From Chara braunii (taxonomy: Eukaryota; Streptophyta; Charophyceae; Charales; Characeae), in contig BFEA01000150.1 of the NCBI GenBank assembly GCA_003427395.1, positions 81,056-117,504 of the forward strand: DNA of 36,449 nt, in the 5' to 3' direction. The notes under the pieces were generated by a model. It was not told the origin of the DNA, did no database searches, and saw nothing but the letters and a program-made list of their open reading frames with translations. Positions 9,820-19,391 of the stretch are shown one piece after another; positions within the stretch are counted from its first letter, which is position 1; every line of letters begins with the position of its first letter. Position numbers and translations under genes: made by a program.

Positions 9820-10285
9820 TCCGCACGTGCGTCACATCAGCGATCTAGGCAGGTGGCCAGCGCCAGATCAGCAATGTAGACGGGTAGCCTACGCCACATC
9901 AGCATAAATCAGCATGGCCAATGCTGCGTTAGCAGCAGACAGGCGGCAACACCACATCAGCTCTGCAGACAGTATGGCTGCGCCACAACAGCAATGTAGA
10001 CCAATGGCAGGCCGCCATCAACCATGTAGGCTGATGGTCTGCACCACAACAGCGGAGTACACAAGTGGCATGCGCCACATCAGCAGATGTTGACAGGTAG
10101 CCTACGCCACATCGGCAGATGTTGACAGGTAGCCTACGCCACATCAGTGAACGTAGACAGGTGGCTTGCGCCAAGTCAGAAATGTTAACAGGTGGCCTGT
10201 GCCACAACAACAGTATAGACAGGTGGCATGCACCACATCGGCGATGTAGATCAGTGACAGCGTCACGCCAGCAATGTCTGGCGCA
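9820..10285 (+). repeat. Degenerate ~32-bp minisatellite
   Basis: About fourteen imperfect units built around GCCACATCAGCAATGTAGAC followed by AGGTGGCCTGC. Two adjacent units (about 10073-10140) are almost identical and give the 32-base period; the others vary by substitutions and small indels. The array begins right after the CA microsatellite. Open frames across it, on both strands, are by-products of the periodicity. Confidence 0.85.
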
Positions 10286-10961
10286 CATAACAGATAGCAC
10301 CAACATGCTGCAACAGTCTTGCGCCGTCCGCAGTACCAGCGCACAGCCAGAGTCAAGCTAACGTTAAGGCAGCATAGCAAGGCTGAAAGATGATCACCTG
10401 GGGGCCCAACCTTATGCAGTAGTTGACGAGGCTGTCTGGTCTCAGGTCCCCCTTCCACAGGTGTACAGATTGACTCACAGCCGAGGGTCTGGATTGTGTA
10501 CAGTTGCAGACTTCTTCTTGGTCCTGCTGCTGTTTGGGTACCTACATACAAACAGACACGGACAGACATGGGCGGAGACAGGCAAACATACGGAAAGACA
10601 TACAGACAAACAGACAGACAGACAGACAGATGGACAGACAGACAGACGGGGAAAGTTACCTGTGGCTCCATACCTGTTCTTCGTCTAATCTCCCTCCTCC
10701 TCGTCTGTGTATGTTTGGGGGCTGGCGCATTCCTCCTGTGTGAGCGTCAGGGCCCTTCACTCCCTGAAATTATGATGATAATGAATAGTTGATCTGTATT
10801 GCGACATTGATTGGTCTGATCATTGGTAGTTTAGTCTTCCGCTGCGCTACCCTGTACTATGTAAGAAAGGTCGGTTTTTGTTCTGGTCTGCACCATTACG
10901 GTACGCAACGTGCGCCATGTCACACAGATACGCAGTGACGCATACGTGGTGACAGTCACAA
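10286..10961 (+). repeat. Non-coding interval with a GACA-type microsatellite
   Basis: A degenerate tetranucleotide (GACA)n tract occupies about 10551-10648, with the purest part near 10608-10647. The remaining sequence shows no recognisable gene or RNA; open frames crossing the GACA tract simply translate it into repeated Thr/Asp/Arg/Gln residues. Confidence 0.75.
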
Positions 10962-11200
10962 TGTGACACTGATACACAGTGAGACACAGACCTAGTGTCA
11001 CATATGTTGTGCCAGCGATACACAGGGTCACAACACACACAGACTTAGTGCCACATGTGTCGTGATACTGATACACAGTGACACACAAACTTAGTGTCAT
11101 ATACGCTGTGACAACGATACACAGGAACACACGCACAGACTCAGTGTCACATACATTGTGACGAAGATATGCAGTCACACAGTCTCATATACACAGTGTG
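10962..11200 (+). repeat. Degenerate 46-53-bp minisatellite
   Basis: About five units beginning with a GTGACAACGATACACAG-like motif and ending with a CTTAGTGTCACATA-like motif. Unit length varies between about 46 and 53 because of small insertions in the CACA part. The unit carries short GTGTCAC/GTGACAC complementarity. Sequence just downstream to about 11265 is similarly CACA-rich. Confidence 0.75.
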
Positions 11201-11313
11201 TGGTGATGCATAATGCACAATGACACACGCGAACACTATGACAGTTACACAGACACAATAAACACAAAGACACTAAAACGCGGGGGTTCGTCTAAGGGAA
11301 GGTAAACTGATAG

Positions 11314-11968
11314 GGTGGTAAGAGGAGCGAGGCTAGGTTCCGTGAAGCCTGCCTTACCACCATATTAACAATATATCTCTGTAGTAATTTATAGGCTAGG
11401 TTCCGTGAAGCCTGCCTTACCACCATACTAACAACTTATCTCTGTAGTGATTAATAGGCTACGGTGGTAAGAGGAGCGAGGCTCCATGAAGCTTGCCTTA
11501 CCACCATACTAACAATTTATCTCTCTAGTAATTAATAGGCTAGGGTGGTAAGAGGAGCGAGGCTTCGCGAAGCCTGCTTTACCACCATACTAACAACTTA
11601 TCTTTGTAGTAATTAATAGGCTAGAAGCCTGCCTTACCACCATACTAACAGCTTATCTCTGTAGTAATTAATAGGCTAGGGTGGTAAGAGGAGCGAGGCT
11701 CTTAGAAGTCTGCCTTACCACCATACTAACAGCTTATCTCTGTAGTAATTAATAGGCTAGGGTGGTAAGAGGAGCGAGGCTCCGGGAAGGCTGCCTTACC
11801 ACCATACTAACAGCTTATCTCTGTAGTAATTAATAGGCTAGGGTGGTAAGAGGAGCGAGGCTCCTAGAAGCCTGCCTTACCACCATACTAACAATTTGTC
11901 TCTGCAGTAATTAATAGGCTAGGGTGGTAAGAGGAGCGAGGCTCCTAGAAGCCTGCCTTATCACCATC
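11314..11968 (+). repeat. 81-bp tandem array with hairpin and intron-like signals
   Basis: Nine units: seven with both arms (starts 11314, 11463, 11544, 11680, 11761, 11842, 11923) and two shortened ones lacking the first arm, between 11314-11463 and 11544-11680. Adjacent full units are exactly 81 bp apart. Each full unit has GGTGGTAAG near its start and the complement CTTACCACC about 25-30 bases later, with a nested AGGCT/AGCCT pair, so it can form a hairpin or cruciform. Each also shows GTAAGAGG (5' splice-site-like), TACTAAC (branch-point-like) and CTCTGTAG (3' splice-site-like), enclosing 62 bases. A diverged partial unit lies near 11998-12030. Whether the signals are used is unknown. Confidence 0.93.
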
Positions 11969-12881
11969 TGGCCTGATCTAATGCAAGACAATACATAGGA
12001 GGAGCAAGACCCTCGAGGCCTGCCCTGTCACAAACAAACGTCAGTGAAAGGGGTGGATAGATACCGAGATGTCTACACTTGGTTTGAGTACCCAACCTTG
12101 TGTTTTCCCTGATTGTTAGGAAAAGATTATGAGCCTTGTTTATTTCCTGATTGTTTCATCTGTTCATGTTAGAAAGGTCAAAGACCTATGTTTTCCTTGA
12201 TAAATTTGGATTTGTTTATGTGAATGTGTTATGTGTATGACATCTCCTCGCCTAATTACTCAGCTTTATCTCACTTCGCATGCACGTATGCTATTGTAAG
12301 GTCTTCAAAGAGAGATATGTCGAATGGACTTGATCACAAGGTAGGATGGGTAGGTGTCTTGTGCGCGGCCCCTGATAATTGAAGTACTGAGAGGGATCCT
12401 GCTTTGAAAATGGGATAAGCTATGAGTCATACATATTAAAACTATTTAGTATGCGCGAACGTTCGTCAGTCGAGTCGACCTGATTTATAAGTCGGTCCGG
12501 GAGATAAACGCCCCGATGCCCGACACGTATACGGGTCAGTCTTAGGCGTTCAACCACGCGTATGCCTATGCTACGGCGATCGAGAAAACGCCCTCGGCTG
12601 GCCTTCCTCTGCGATTGCACGTAAAAGCCTTCGCACGTGGGTCAGTAGCTCGACAGGGATACGCCCACCTAAGGGATGGTGACAGCTCCCGCAGGTGGAG
12701 GTAATGTTGTACCTCGCGGGGTCCCTAACCTGTCGTAGGGAGTCGCGAGAGGTATAGCATGCGCATTGTCGGAGTTGGTCTTTGGCTGAAACACTTCTAA
12801 AACTCCTGCGTGATACGACCGTGAGGTTCAACACCAAAAACTACTTTACGTCTAGATGTGGGACCGCTGCGCGCGACAGCG
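11969..12881. other. Non-coding interval; no gene recognised
   Basis: The first 60 bases contain a decayed relative of the preceding 81-bp unit. From about 12060 to 12420 the sequence is plain and T-rich. From 12440 to 12880 it becomes more GC-balanced with many CG dinucleotides. No protein motif, tRNA or rRNA feature is visible; the small open frames on the - strand (12420-12620 and 12571-12837) have no recognisable domain. Confidence 0.5.
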
Positions 12882-14790
12882 CGACAGACACAGAGCGACT
12901 TGTCGGGCAGCGAAAGACACACACTCATGTACCACTTGACGACCTTTTGGACATTGGTCAGTTGCAAAGGCGACGAGGGTTTTGGCATTGTCGCTCAACT
13001 AAGACATGCACGTGGAGCAGATAGGAATAATGACTTCAGCGAAGAACACAAGCTCACATGACATATGTTTTACAGGGCAGACTGCCATCTACCAGCCACA
13101 AAGGAACTACAAGCTGGAAGTTACAAGACTTGAAGTTTTAACCTTTTCAGTAGAGGTTGTCTCAGATATATCCAACACATGTTCAAGGTATACATAGTGG
13201 TCGAAAGTGTGACAGAGGAGAGACAGAGAAAAGGATAGTGAAAACAGAGTGGGTTCAAAGCGATAGCGCGACAACCAGTACAACGGGTATGAACGCTGCC
13301 ACGATGATAGGATGGTGGCACGCGATTAAGTAAGACACGCTGACTAGTGTCATTATTGAAGTCATTACGATTGGGTATAGCAACCCGCTAGACAGATATG
13401 AGACGCATTTCATCCCCGCCCTGAGACGAAACAGGTTTGTGACTAAGAGTGATTACTATTGGACGTGAGAATGTGCAAATAAGCGTGAACACTCAAATAG
13501 TCACACATTTTCATGCTCGTTTATGCATGCCCAAAGACAAGACAGGAGTTGTAAACCAGACTGAAGGGAACTCGCTTTCAATCTCATACACTGCTAATCA
13601 GTTTATTGCAAAAGAGAAGGACATTGGGAAGGATGGTAATGTGATTGTCCTTCTGCCCTGATAGCCTTACCATCCATGTCAACATAATGTGATCATAATC
13701 AAGTATCCATCGTCCCCAGTTTCTCTCCGTCGTTTGAATTACGTCCCTACCACTAACCAGATCTTTCATACCCATCATTCGCTCTGTTTGCATTCTTATC
13801 ATTATTCATAATTTCCTTTTGGAATAAATGAAGACGAGATAGATTGATGGCAAATGAACAAAAAAACGTGATAATAGTTGCTCATAACATAGCAGAAGTC
13901 ATAACAAGGCCACATTAATCGATGTTATGAAGGACTTGATTCGTAAGAAGGAAAGCAGTAGTGTTACTGGTTATCTGATAGAGCTTATTGTCACTAGTAC
14001 TCAAATATGTTCATCAACCCTATCAAACACACCAAACTCAGCGGTTACGAAGGTCACGGCACCGCCAGTCTCAGGAGTTGTTCTAGCTAGGTGCCTCTCT
14101 TCCACGTCCTTCACCAGCCACGTGTCACTGAGGTGGAAGAGGTCAAATCCCACATGTATAATTACTTGTCCTTCATCTGCACCGTTCTTGTTTGCTGACG
14201 GGAGAGAATCCCTAGTGTCATTATATCACAAGCGTGGAGAATGCATGCTGCTGAGAGAGTGGGACGTGGACAAAGAGGTAGAAAGAGACAGAGAAATAGA
14301 GAGTAAAAGAGAGAAACCTGTCACACAGAGGAGGGAAGGCGCTGAGAGTATTTGGGGTGGGAGCTTTAACGCCAGATTCTGACACTGTGATGTATTAATT
14401 ATCATAACTTTTAACTAGAGGCATATTTTGGAGATCAATTTCTGCATGTATGAAGAATACTTACAGGTGTGAAGACTTATCGTTGCGATTTAAAGTCTGA
14501 TAACTTTTAGACTATGTCACAAGACCACTACTTCAGCCTGCAGACGATTTGTTTGGCTTTATGTGACGCGCAACAACAAGCAATGATAATGAGATGCACC
14601 TAATCATTACTCCTGGCTAAATGCTTTCTTTTATCTGTTCCTGGGTGTAGGGAGGAGGGCAGGAAACGATGGGCTATGACAGATTGTTCAACTATAGAGT
14701 TTCATCCGCTCATCAAAACGCTGAATCCTCAGACTCTACAATCAGCAAGGGTATTCACTGTCGTTTTAAGTAAATTGCAGTTATGGATTT

Positions 14791-14866
14791 ATATTATTAT
14801 TACTACTAATATATTATAGTATTATTATCCTTATCATTATTATTATTACTATTATTATTAGTATTA
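14791..14866 (+). repeat. Imperfect (TTA)n microsatellite in copy A
   Basis: A TTA/ATT-rich tract with several interruptions (TACTACTAAT, ATCCTTATC, TTAGTATTA). It is at the same position in the composite repeat as the much purer TTA tract in copy B at 25564-25644. Confidence 0.9.
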
Positions 14867-15004
14867 CGCGATAAGTGTCAGCCTGTGTTCGGTTGATAAC
14901 CAATTTATGCGTCAGCGGCGCACTAACCTGAGTGAAGACCTTCGGTGTCCCGTTGTTGCCACACTATAAATTGATTTATTGCGTGTTTTTTTTTTCTCTA
15001 GAGT

Positions 15005-16290
15005 GATCAGCTTATGATTGGTTGATCTCACATGCTGTGGGCAGCACTGCCCAGACCCTAAGTGAAGGCCAAATGCTATACATCGCTGTCACGCTCAGAG
15101 AGAGCGTTTCAATTTATTTTAATATATTATATTATTGATCAACCTATCATTGGAGGATCTCACATGTTGTGTGCAGTGGTGCCCAAACCCTACGTGAAGC
15201 CCAAGNNNNNNNNNNNNNNNNNNNNNNNNNNNNNNNNNNNNNNNNNNNNNNNNNNNNNNNNNNNNNNNNNNNNNNNNNNNNNNNNNNNNNNNNNNNNNNN
15301 NNNNNNNNNNNNNNNNNNNNNNNNNNNNNNNNNNNNNNNNNNNNNNNNNNNNNNNNNNNNNNNNNNNNNNNNNNNNNNNNNNNNNNNNNNNNNNNNNNNN
15401 NNNNNNNNNNNNNNNNNNNNNNNNNNNNNNNNNNNNNNNNNNNNNNNNNNNNNNNNNNNNNNNNNNNNNNNNNNNNNNNNNNNNNNNNNNNNNNNNNNNN
15501 NNNNNNNNNNNNNNNNNNNNNNNNNNNNNNNNNNNNNNNNNNNNNNNNNNNNNNNNNNNNNNNNNNNNNNNNNNNNNNNNNNNNNNNNNNNNNNNNNNNN
15601 NNNNNNNNNNNNNNNNNNNNNNNNNNNNNNNNNNNNNNNNNNNNNNCCGCTGCCACGCTCGGAGATAGCGTTTCAATTTATTTTAATATACTATATTATT
15701 GATAAGCCTATGATTTGTTTATCTCAGATGTTCTGGGCAGTGGTGCGCAGACCCTAAGTGAAGGTCAAGTGCTATACACCGCTACTGTGTTTAGAGAAAG
15801 CGTTTCAATTTATTTTAATATAATATATTATTGATCAGCCTATGATTGTCTGATCTCACATGCTGTGGCAGCAGTGCCCAGACCCTAAGTGAAAGTCAGG
15901 CCGCTGCCACGCTAAGAGAGAGCGTTTCAATTTATTTTCATATATTTTATCATTGATCAACGTATAATAGGCTGATTTCACATGTTGTGGGCAACGGTGC
16001 CCAGACCCTAAATGAAGGTCAAGTGGTATACACTGTTGCCGCATTCGGAGAGAGCGTTTCAATCTAGTTTAATATATTATATTATTGACCATCTTATGAT
16101 TGGTTGATCTCACATGATGTAGACAGTGGTACCCAAACCCTAAGTGAAGGTCAAGTGCTATACACCGTTATCATGCTCGGAGAGAACGTTTTAATTTACT
16201 CTAATATACTATATTATTAATCAGCCTATGATTGGTTGATCACACATGTTGCGGTTAGCGGTGCCCAGACCTTAAGTGAAGTCCAAGTGC
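15005..16290 (+). repeat. 132-bp satellite array of copy A, interrupted by a gap
   Basis: Unit starts at a GATCAGCCTATGATTGG-type motif are visible at 15005, 15137, 15701, 15833, 15955, 16087 and 16219. The spacings outside the gap are 132, 132, 122, 132 and 132. Landmarks in each unit are CCCAGACCCTAAGTGAAGG, GCTATACACC, AGAGAGCGTTTCAATTTA and an AT-rich TTAATATATTATATTATT end. The open frames crossing it consist largely of undetermined residues from the gap. Confidence 0.93.
15206..15646. other. Assembly gap of 441 N
   Basis: All bases are N. The gap lies entirely inside the 132-bp array; the flanking unit starts at 15137 and 15701 are 564 bases apart, not a multiple of 132. The gap length is therefore probably nominal and the number of repeat units here is unknown. 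Confidence 0.99.
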
Positions 16291-16301
16291 GATACAATAC
16301 A

Positions 16302-16785
16302 GCCTCGAGTTCTATTTGGACATGGGTTGTGTAAGTTGCACCCCTATGCAGTGACTGAACTGGGGTTCTGCACGCTGCAGCCCCGTATTTTATTTGAACA
16401 TGTGTTGTGCAAGGTATACCCCTGTACAGTAATTTGATTGGGGCTTTGCACGCTGCAGTTCCGTATTCTATTTGAACATGGGTTGTGCAAGGTACACCCC
16501 TGTTCAGTAATCCAACTGGGGGTTTTCACGCTCAATTCTCGTGTTCTATTTAAACATGGTTAGTGCAAGGTACATCCATGTGCAGTAATTTAACTAGGGT
16601 TCTGCATGCCACAACCCTATGTTCTATTTGAATATAGGTTATGCACGATATTGTGCAGTAATTGAGTTGAGGTTCTGCACACTGCAGCCCCGGGTTCTAT
16701 TTGAACATGGGCTATGCAGAGCTAGACCCTTCGTTGTATTTGAACAGGGGCAGCGTAGAGGTACACCTTTGTACTACTTGAACCA
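16302..16785 (+). repeat. 78-bp tandem array of copy A
   Basis: Unit starts at a CCCCGTGTTCTATTTGAACA-type motif are at about 16303, 16381, 16459 and 16536, spaced 77-78 bases, with further diverged units to about 16785. Each unit also contains GGGTTGTGCAAGGTACACCC, GCAGTAATTGAACT and GCACGCTGCAG. The small open frame on the - strand (16344-16535) is periodic and not a gene. Confidence 0.92.
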
Positions 16786-18006
16786 GCAGACATAAATTTT
16801 CACCTACATGCTTCAACAAAAACATGACACCAAAAATTAAACCTGGTCATTGAGACTGCAGGGAGGAATAAGGAGACGAAGTTAATTTCATAAATTAGGT
16901 TGAGGTCTGAAAAACAACTCAGATTATAAGATTTATATGCACCCTAAAAACCATACAACTTTAGGAAACTTTTCTGGATGGAAAAAAATGGTTTGAGATT
17001 GAGTATTAATACGAGTCAAAAAACATAACAGTTTTATAGTATTCAACACAGTTTTCTTAATCATTGTGAAGCTAAACCTGATTCGGTTTTCTACAAGACT
17101 ATCAGTCCAACCTCGGTACCAATGTTGGTTCAATTTCAATGCAGACTCCAACATTGTTTTTAGTGAAGTTTCACTGTAATCCCAATATCTGCAATAATCA
17201 GTTTTTGGTACAATCCAATATCTATTCAACATAAATAAGAAGAACCGTCATGATCTTTTCAGCACAGTTATCTGCGAGATTTCAACAAAATTGAATGTCG
17301 TTTCTAACGATCTTTGAATACAGTGCCTGTCAAAACTCGAAACAACCTTTAGAGAGATCCCAATTCAAATTTTTAATGAAAGTTTATAAAAGTGTTTAAT
17401 AAAAAGCAAAGCACAGAGGAATCACCGGGAAACAATTCTTAAGGAACTGTATTGATCAGTAAAATAGTAGAGTACTTCTCAGATGATCTGGGTGACGGTT
17501 TTCTTTATAAACCCCAACCGGTTTCGTCAACAGTTCTCCTTGTAGATCTCGACAACAGTTCTCAGGAGACCTAAACTTCGGTTCTCACTACAGAGTTCAA
17601 TGGATCTTTGTCATAAGTTTCTTTTTCTCTTTACTCAACTTCCTATAAAATTGAATCCCAATTTACACTGCAAGTTCAGTTCAAACGCTGCGAAATCAAT
17701 CCAATAACAGCGGGTGCATTTCAGACTAGAAAGTCAGCCCAGTCTCAGCTGAATTTTCAGGGCAAAGCTCATTTCAGTTTTAACTCATCTACGAGTTTAT
17801 TTTCAGTGCAATCTCAACATTTTCATAAAGAGGCCCGCTTAATACTTGGAGCACGGTTCGGGAAGGATATAGACCCTGTGGAGTGATCGGGGTGCCTTTT
17901 TTAGCAGAATGAGAACTTGTATGCACTAATTTGGGCATTGTCTTCAGTATGTTCAATTGACATCCAATGATCTCAATCTCTCGAGCTCAATTTCAGTTTC
18001 ACCGAG
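16786..18006. other. AT-rich interval; no gene recognised
   Basis: Non-coding on inspection. The second half (from about 17640) is enriched in short CAGTTC, TCAGT and CTCAA words that lead into the tandem repeats at 18007, so it may be a decayed extension of that minisatellite or part of a long LTR whose 3' end is near 19368. Confidence 0.45.
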
Positions 18007-18165
18007 ATCAATGTTAATAAGCTCAACTTCAGTGAGATCGGTTCGGTAAGCTCACTATAGATTCAAAGAACTCGGACCAACTTCAGTAAGTTCACTACAA
18101 ATTCGGAGAACTCAAATCAATCTCGGTACATTCAGTTCAGCGTCGATGAACTCAGATCAACACAT
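18007..18165 (+). repeat. 40-bp tandem repeat, family 1
   Basis: Units beginning TAAGCTCACTATAGATTCAA-like and ending GAACTCGGACCAACTTCAG-like start at 18047, 18087 and 18127, exactly 40 bases apart, with a shortened unit before and fading similarity after. Confidence 0.8.
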
Positions 18166-18345
18166 TCAGTTCACATCTGATTTTAGATTTGAATGTGACT
18201 TTCAGGGAAAGCATCAATTCGGTTCTCAGCTCGGCCACAGTAAGTCAAATTCAGTGAATGCAATTTTCAGTCTCAGTGAGTCTAGATTCGGTGGACTAAA
18301 TCAATGGTCTTAGTTTACTCTCAGCGCCCTCATTATCAGGGACGT

Positions 18346-18644
18346 AATGTTGGTCACAGCGGGCAGTTTCCGGTAACAGCAGCGGAAGTACTAGCTATAG
18401 CGGGAGGTCTCGGTGGTAGCAGCGACGACGCTGGTCAGAACGGACAATTCCGACGAGAGCAACAATAATGTTGGCCACAACGGGAGGTCCCAGTGGTAGT
18501 AGCGATGATGCTGGTTACAACGGACAGTTCCGGTGACAGCAGCGACAATGATCGTCACAACAGGAGGTGCTAGTGGTAGCAGCAACGATGCTGGTCACGA
18601 CAGACAATGTCGGCGAGAACAGTAAAAATGTTGGTAATAGTGGG
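18346..18644 (+). repeat. 40-bp tandem repeat, family 2, alternating subtypes
   Basis: Seven 40-base monomers plus a partial, all starting with an AATGTTGGTCAC-like or GATGCTGGTCAC-like motif. Odd monomers carry CGGACAGTTCCGGTGACAGC-like sequence and even monomers carry CGGGAGGTCCCAGTGGTAG-like sequence, so the true repeat is an 80-bp dimer. The period is not a multiple of three, which argues against a coding role. Confidence 0.9.
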
Positions 18645-18649
18645 CTCTC

Positions 18650-19368
18650 ATGGGGATAGTAAGGACACCACAGTGAGTATCATTAGTATTAAGTGTGACA
18701 AATAAGCATTCTCAGGATCAGGAAGTATTATAGTACAACCGACTCGAGGTGATACCTTATTGAGCATGACATATACATTGAGAAGAGCATACTCTGGATT
18801 TGAGCACATACATCATATACATGCCGCGGCAGACCTTCTCAAGATGTACTTGGACATGCTGTCAGATGCTCTAAGAGATCAAGATTGAGATCGAGAGTGA
18901 GAGGGGAGAGTGAGAGTACAGACACTGAGCACTGACCATATCTTTGTCATTGTACTGTTGAGATGATATAAACTCTCACTTTTACCTTATTCATTTTGTC
19001 CTTGCTTGAGTCAGTCGGTCTTGCTTCACTTGCTTTGACTTTGCTTGATGATCGTGCTTCACTTATGATCTTGTCTCGGTTCTCAAAATTAGTAAATTGG
19101 CAATATTGATACATGCATGACATACCAGAATTTCACGATTATTATTTGCATAATCTTTGCTGTTCTGAATTAAAATAAAAAAATTCCTAAGACCGGGGAT
19201 CTGCGAAGACCGCAATTGAAGGCTCTCGCTCGAAGCAGGACACACACAACAGGAAGGAATTTGCTTTATTTAATTTATTTGATTATTGTAAACACTCATC
19301 AAAATCCTGCGCTACAGCTTGTTGGCATTCTGGTCGCCTGCAGAGACCCGACTAAAAAATGTGCGACA
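18650..19368 (+). mobile_element. Probable 3' part of a 5' LTR (Athila/Tat-like gypsy)
   Basis: The argument is positional: a strong tRNA-Asp primer-binding site begins at 19373, and in LTR retrotransposons this lies a few bases after the 5' LTR. The LTR would end in CA at 19367-19368, leaving a four-base AAAA spacer. A GATATAAAC box near 18963-18973 could be its promoter, and a T-rich stretch near 19260-19290 would be downstream of it. The LTR start is unknown; it may include the 40-bp repeats at 18007-18644. No second LTR copy is in the window to confirm this. Confidence 0.4.
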
Positions 19369-19372
19369 AAAA

Positions 19373-19391
19373 TAGCGTCGTTGCCGGGGAT
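19373..19391 (+). promoter_or_regulatory. Primer-binding site complementary to tRNA-Asp
   Basis: TAGCGTCGTTGCCGGGGAT matches the complement of the plant tRNA-Asp 3' end, including its CCA (TGGCGCCGTTGCCGGGGAT), at 17 of 19 positions. This is the PBS typical of Athila-type plant gypsy elements. The match ends at the T; the following ATGAAAAATTT does not continue into tRNA sequence, so it is not an antisense tRNA gene. It marks the start of the internal region of a + strand element. Confidence 0.65.

Larger units (their letters stand above)
12882..16785 (+). repeat. Composite dispersed repeat, copy A
   Basis: This block aligns by eye with 23660-26820 in the same orientation and in the same internal order. 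It comprises about 1.9 kb of non-repetitive sequence (12882-14790), a TAA-type microsatellite (14791-14866), a bridging segment that resembles a diverged 132-bp unit (about 14870-15000), a 132-bp tandem array (to about 16290), and a 78-bp tandem array (16302-16785). Matching landmarks include CACTCATGTACCACTTGACG near its start and GAAGGGAACTCGCTT in the middle. No frame is conserved in a protein-like way between the copies, so I treat it as non-coding. It may be a non-autonomous element or a segmental duplication. Confidence 0.88.

Noticed and set aside
9820-10285. Possible CRISPR-like array because of roughly 32-bp repeats
   Set aside because: The units are contiguous and degenerate with no distinct spacers, and the window is eukaryotic. 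It is a minisatellite.
12420-12620. Possible tRNA or small gene in the CG-rich stretch 12440-12880
   Set aside because: I looked for tRNA D-arm and T-arm consensus on both strands and could not form a cloverleaf. The small open frames lack motifs.
13121-13321. 66-codon - strand frame with a similar 67-codon counterpart at 23909-24112
   Set aside because: The two proteins resemble each other only because the DNA does. About a fifth of the aligned residues differ, including non-conservative changes, with no sign of amino-acid-level constraint.
13927-14382. 151-codon open frame in copy A of the composite repeat
   Set aside because: The frame is not open in the homologous part of copy B, where a different frame is open at 24768-25067, and it shows no domain. 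It is best read as chance in non-coding repeat DNA.
15062-15757. Long open frames of 169-231 codons spanning 15062-15757
   Set aside because: They consist mostly of undetermined residues from the 441-base N gap.
18391-18585. 64-codon - strand frame in the 40-bp array
   Set aside because: The repeat period is not a multiple of three and the frame is a periodic artefact.
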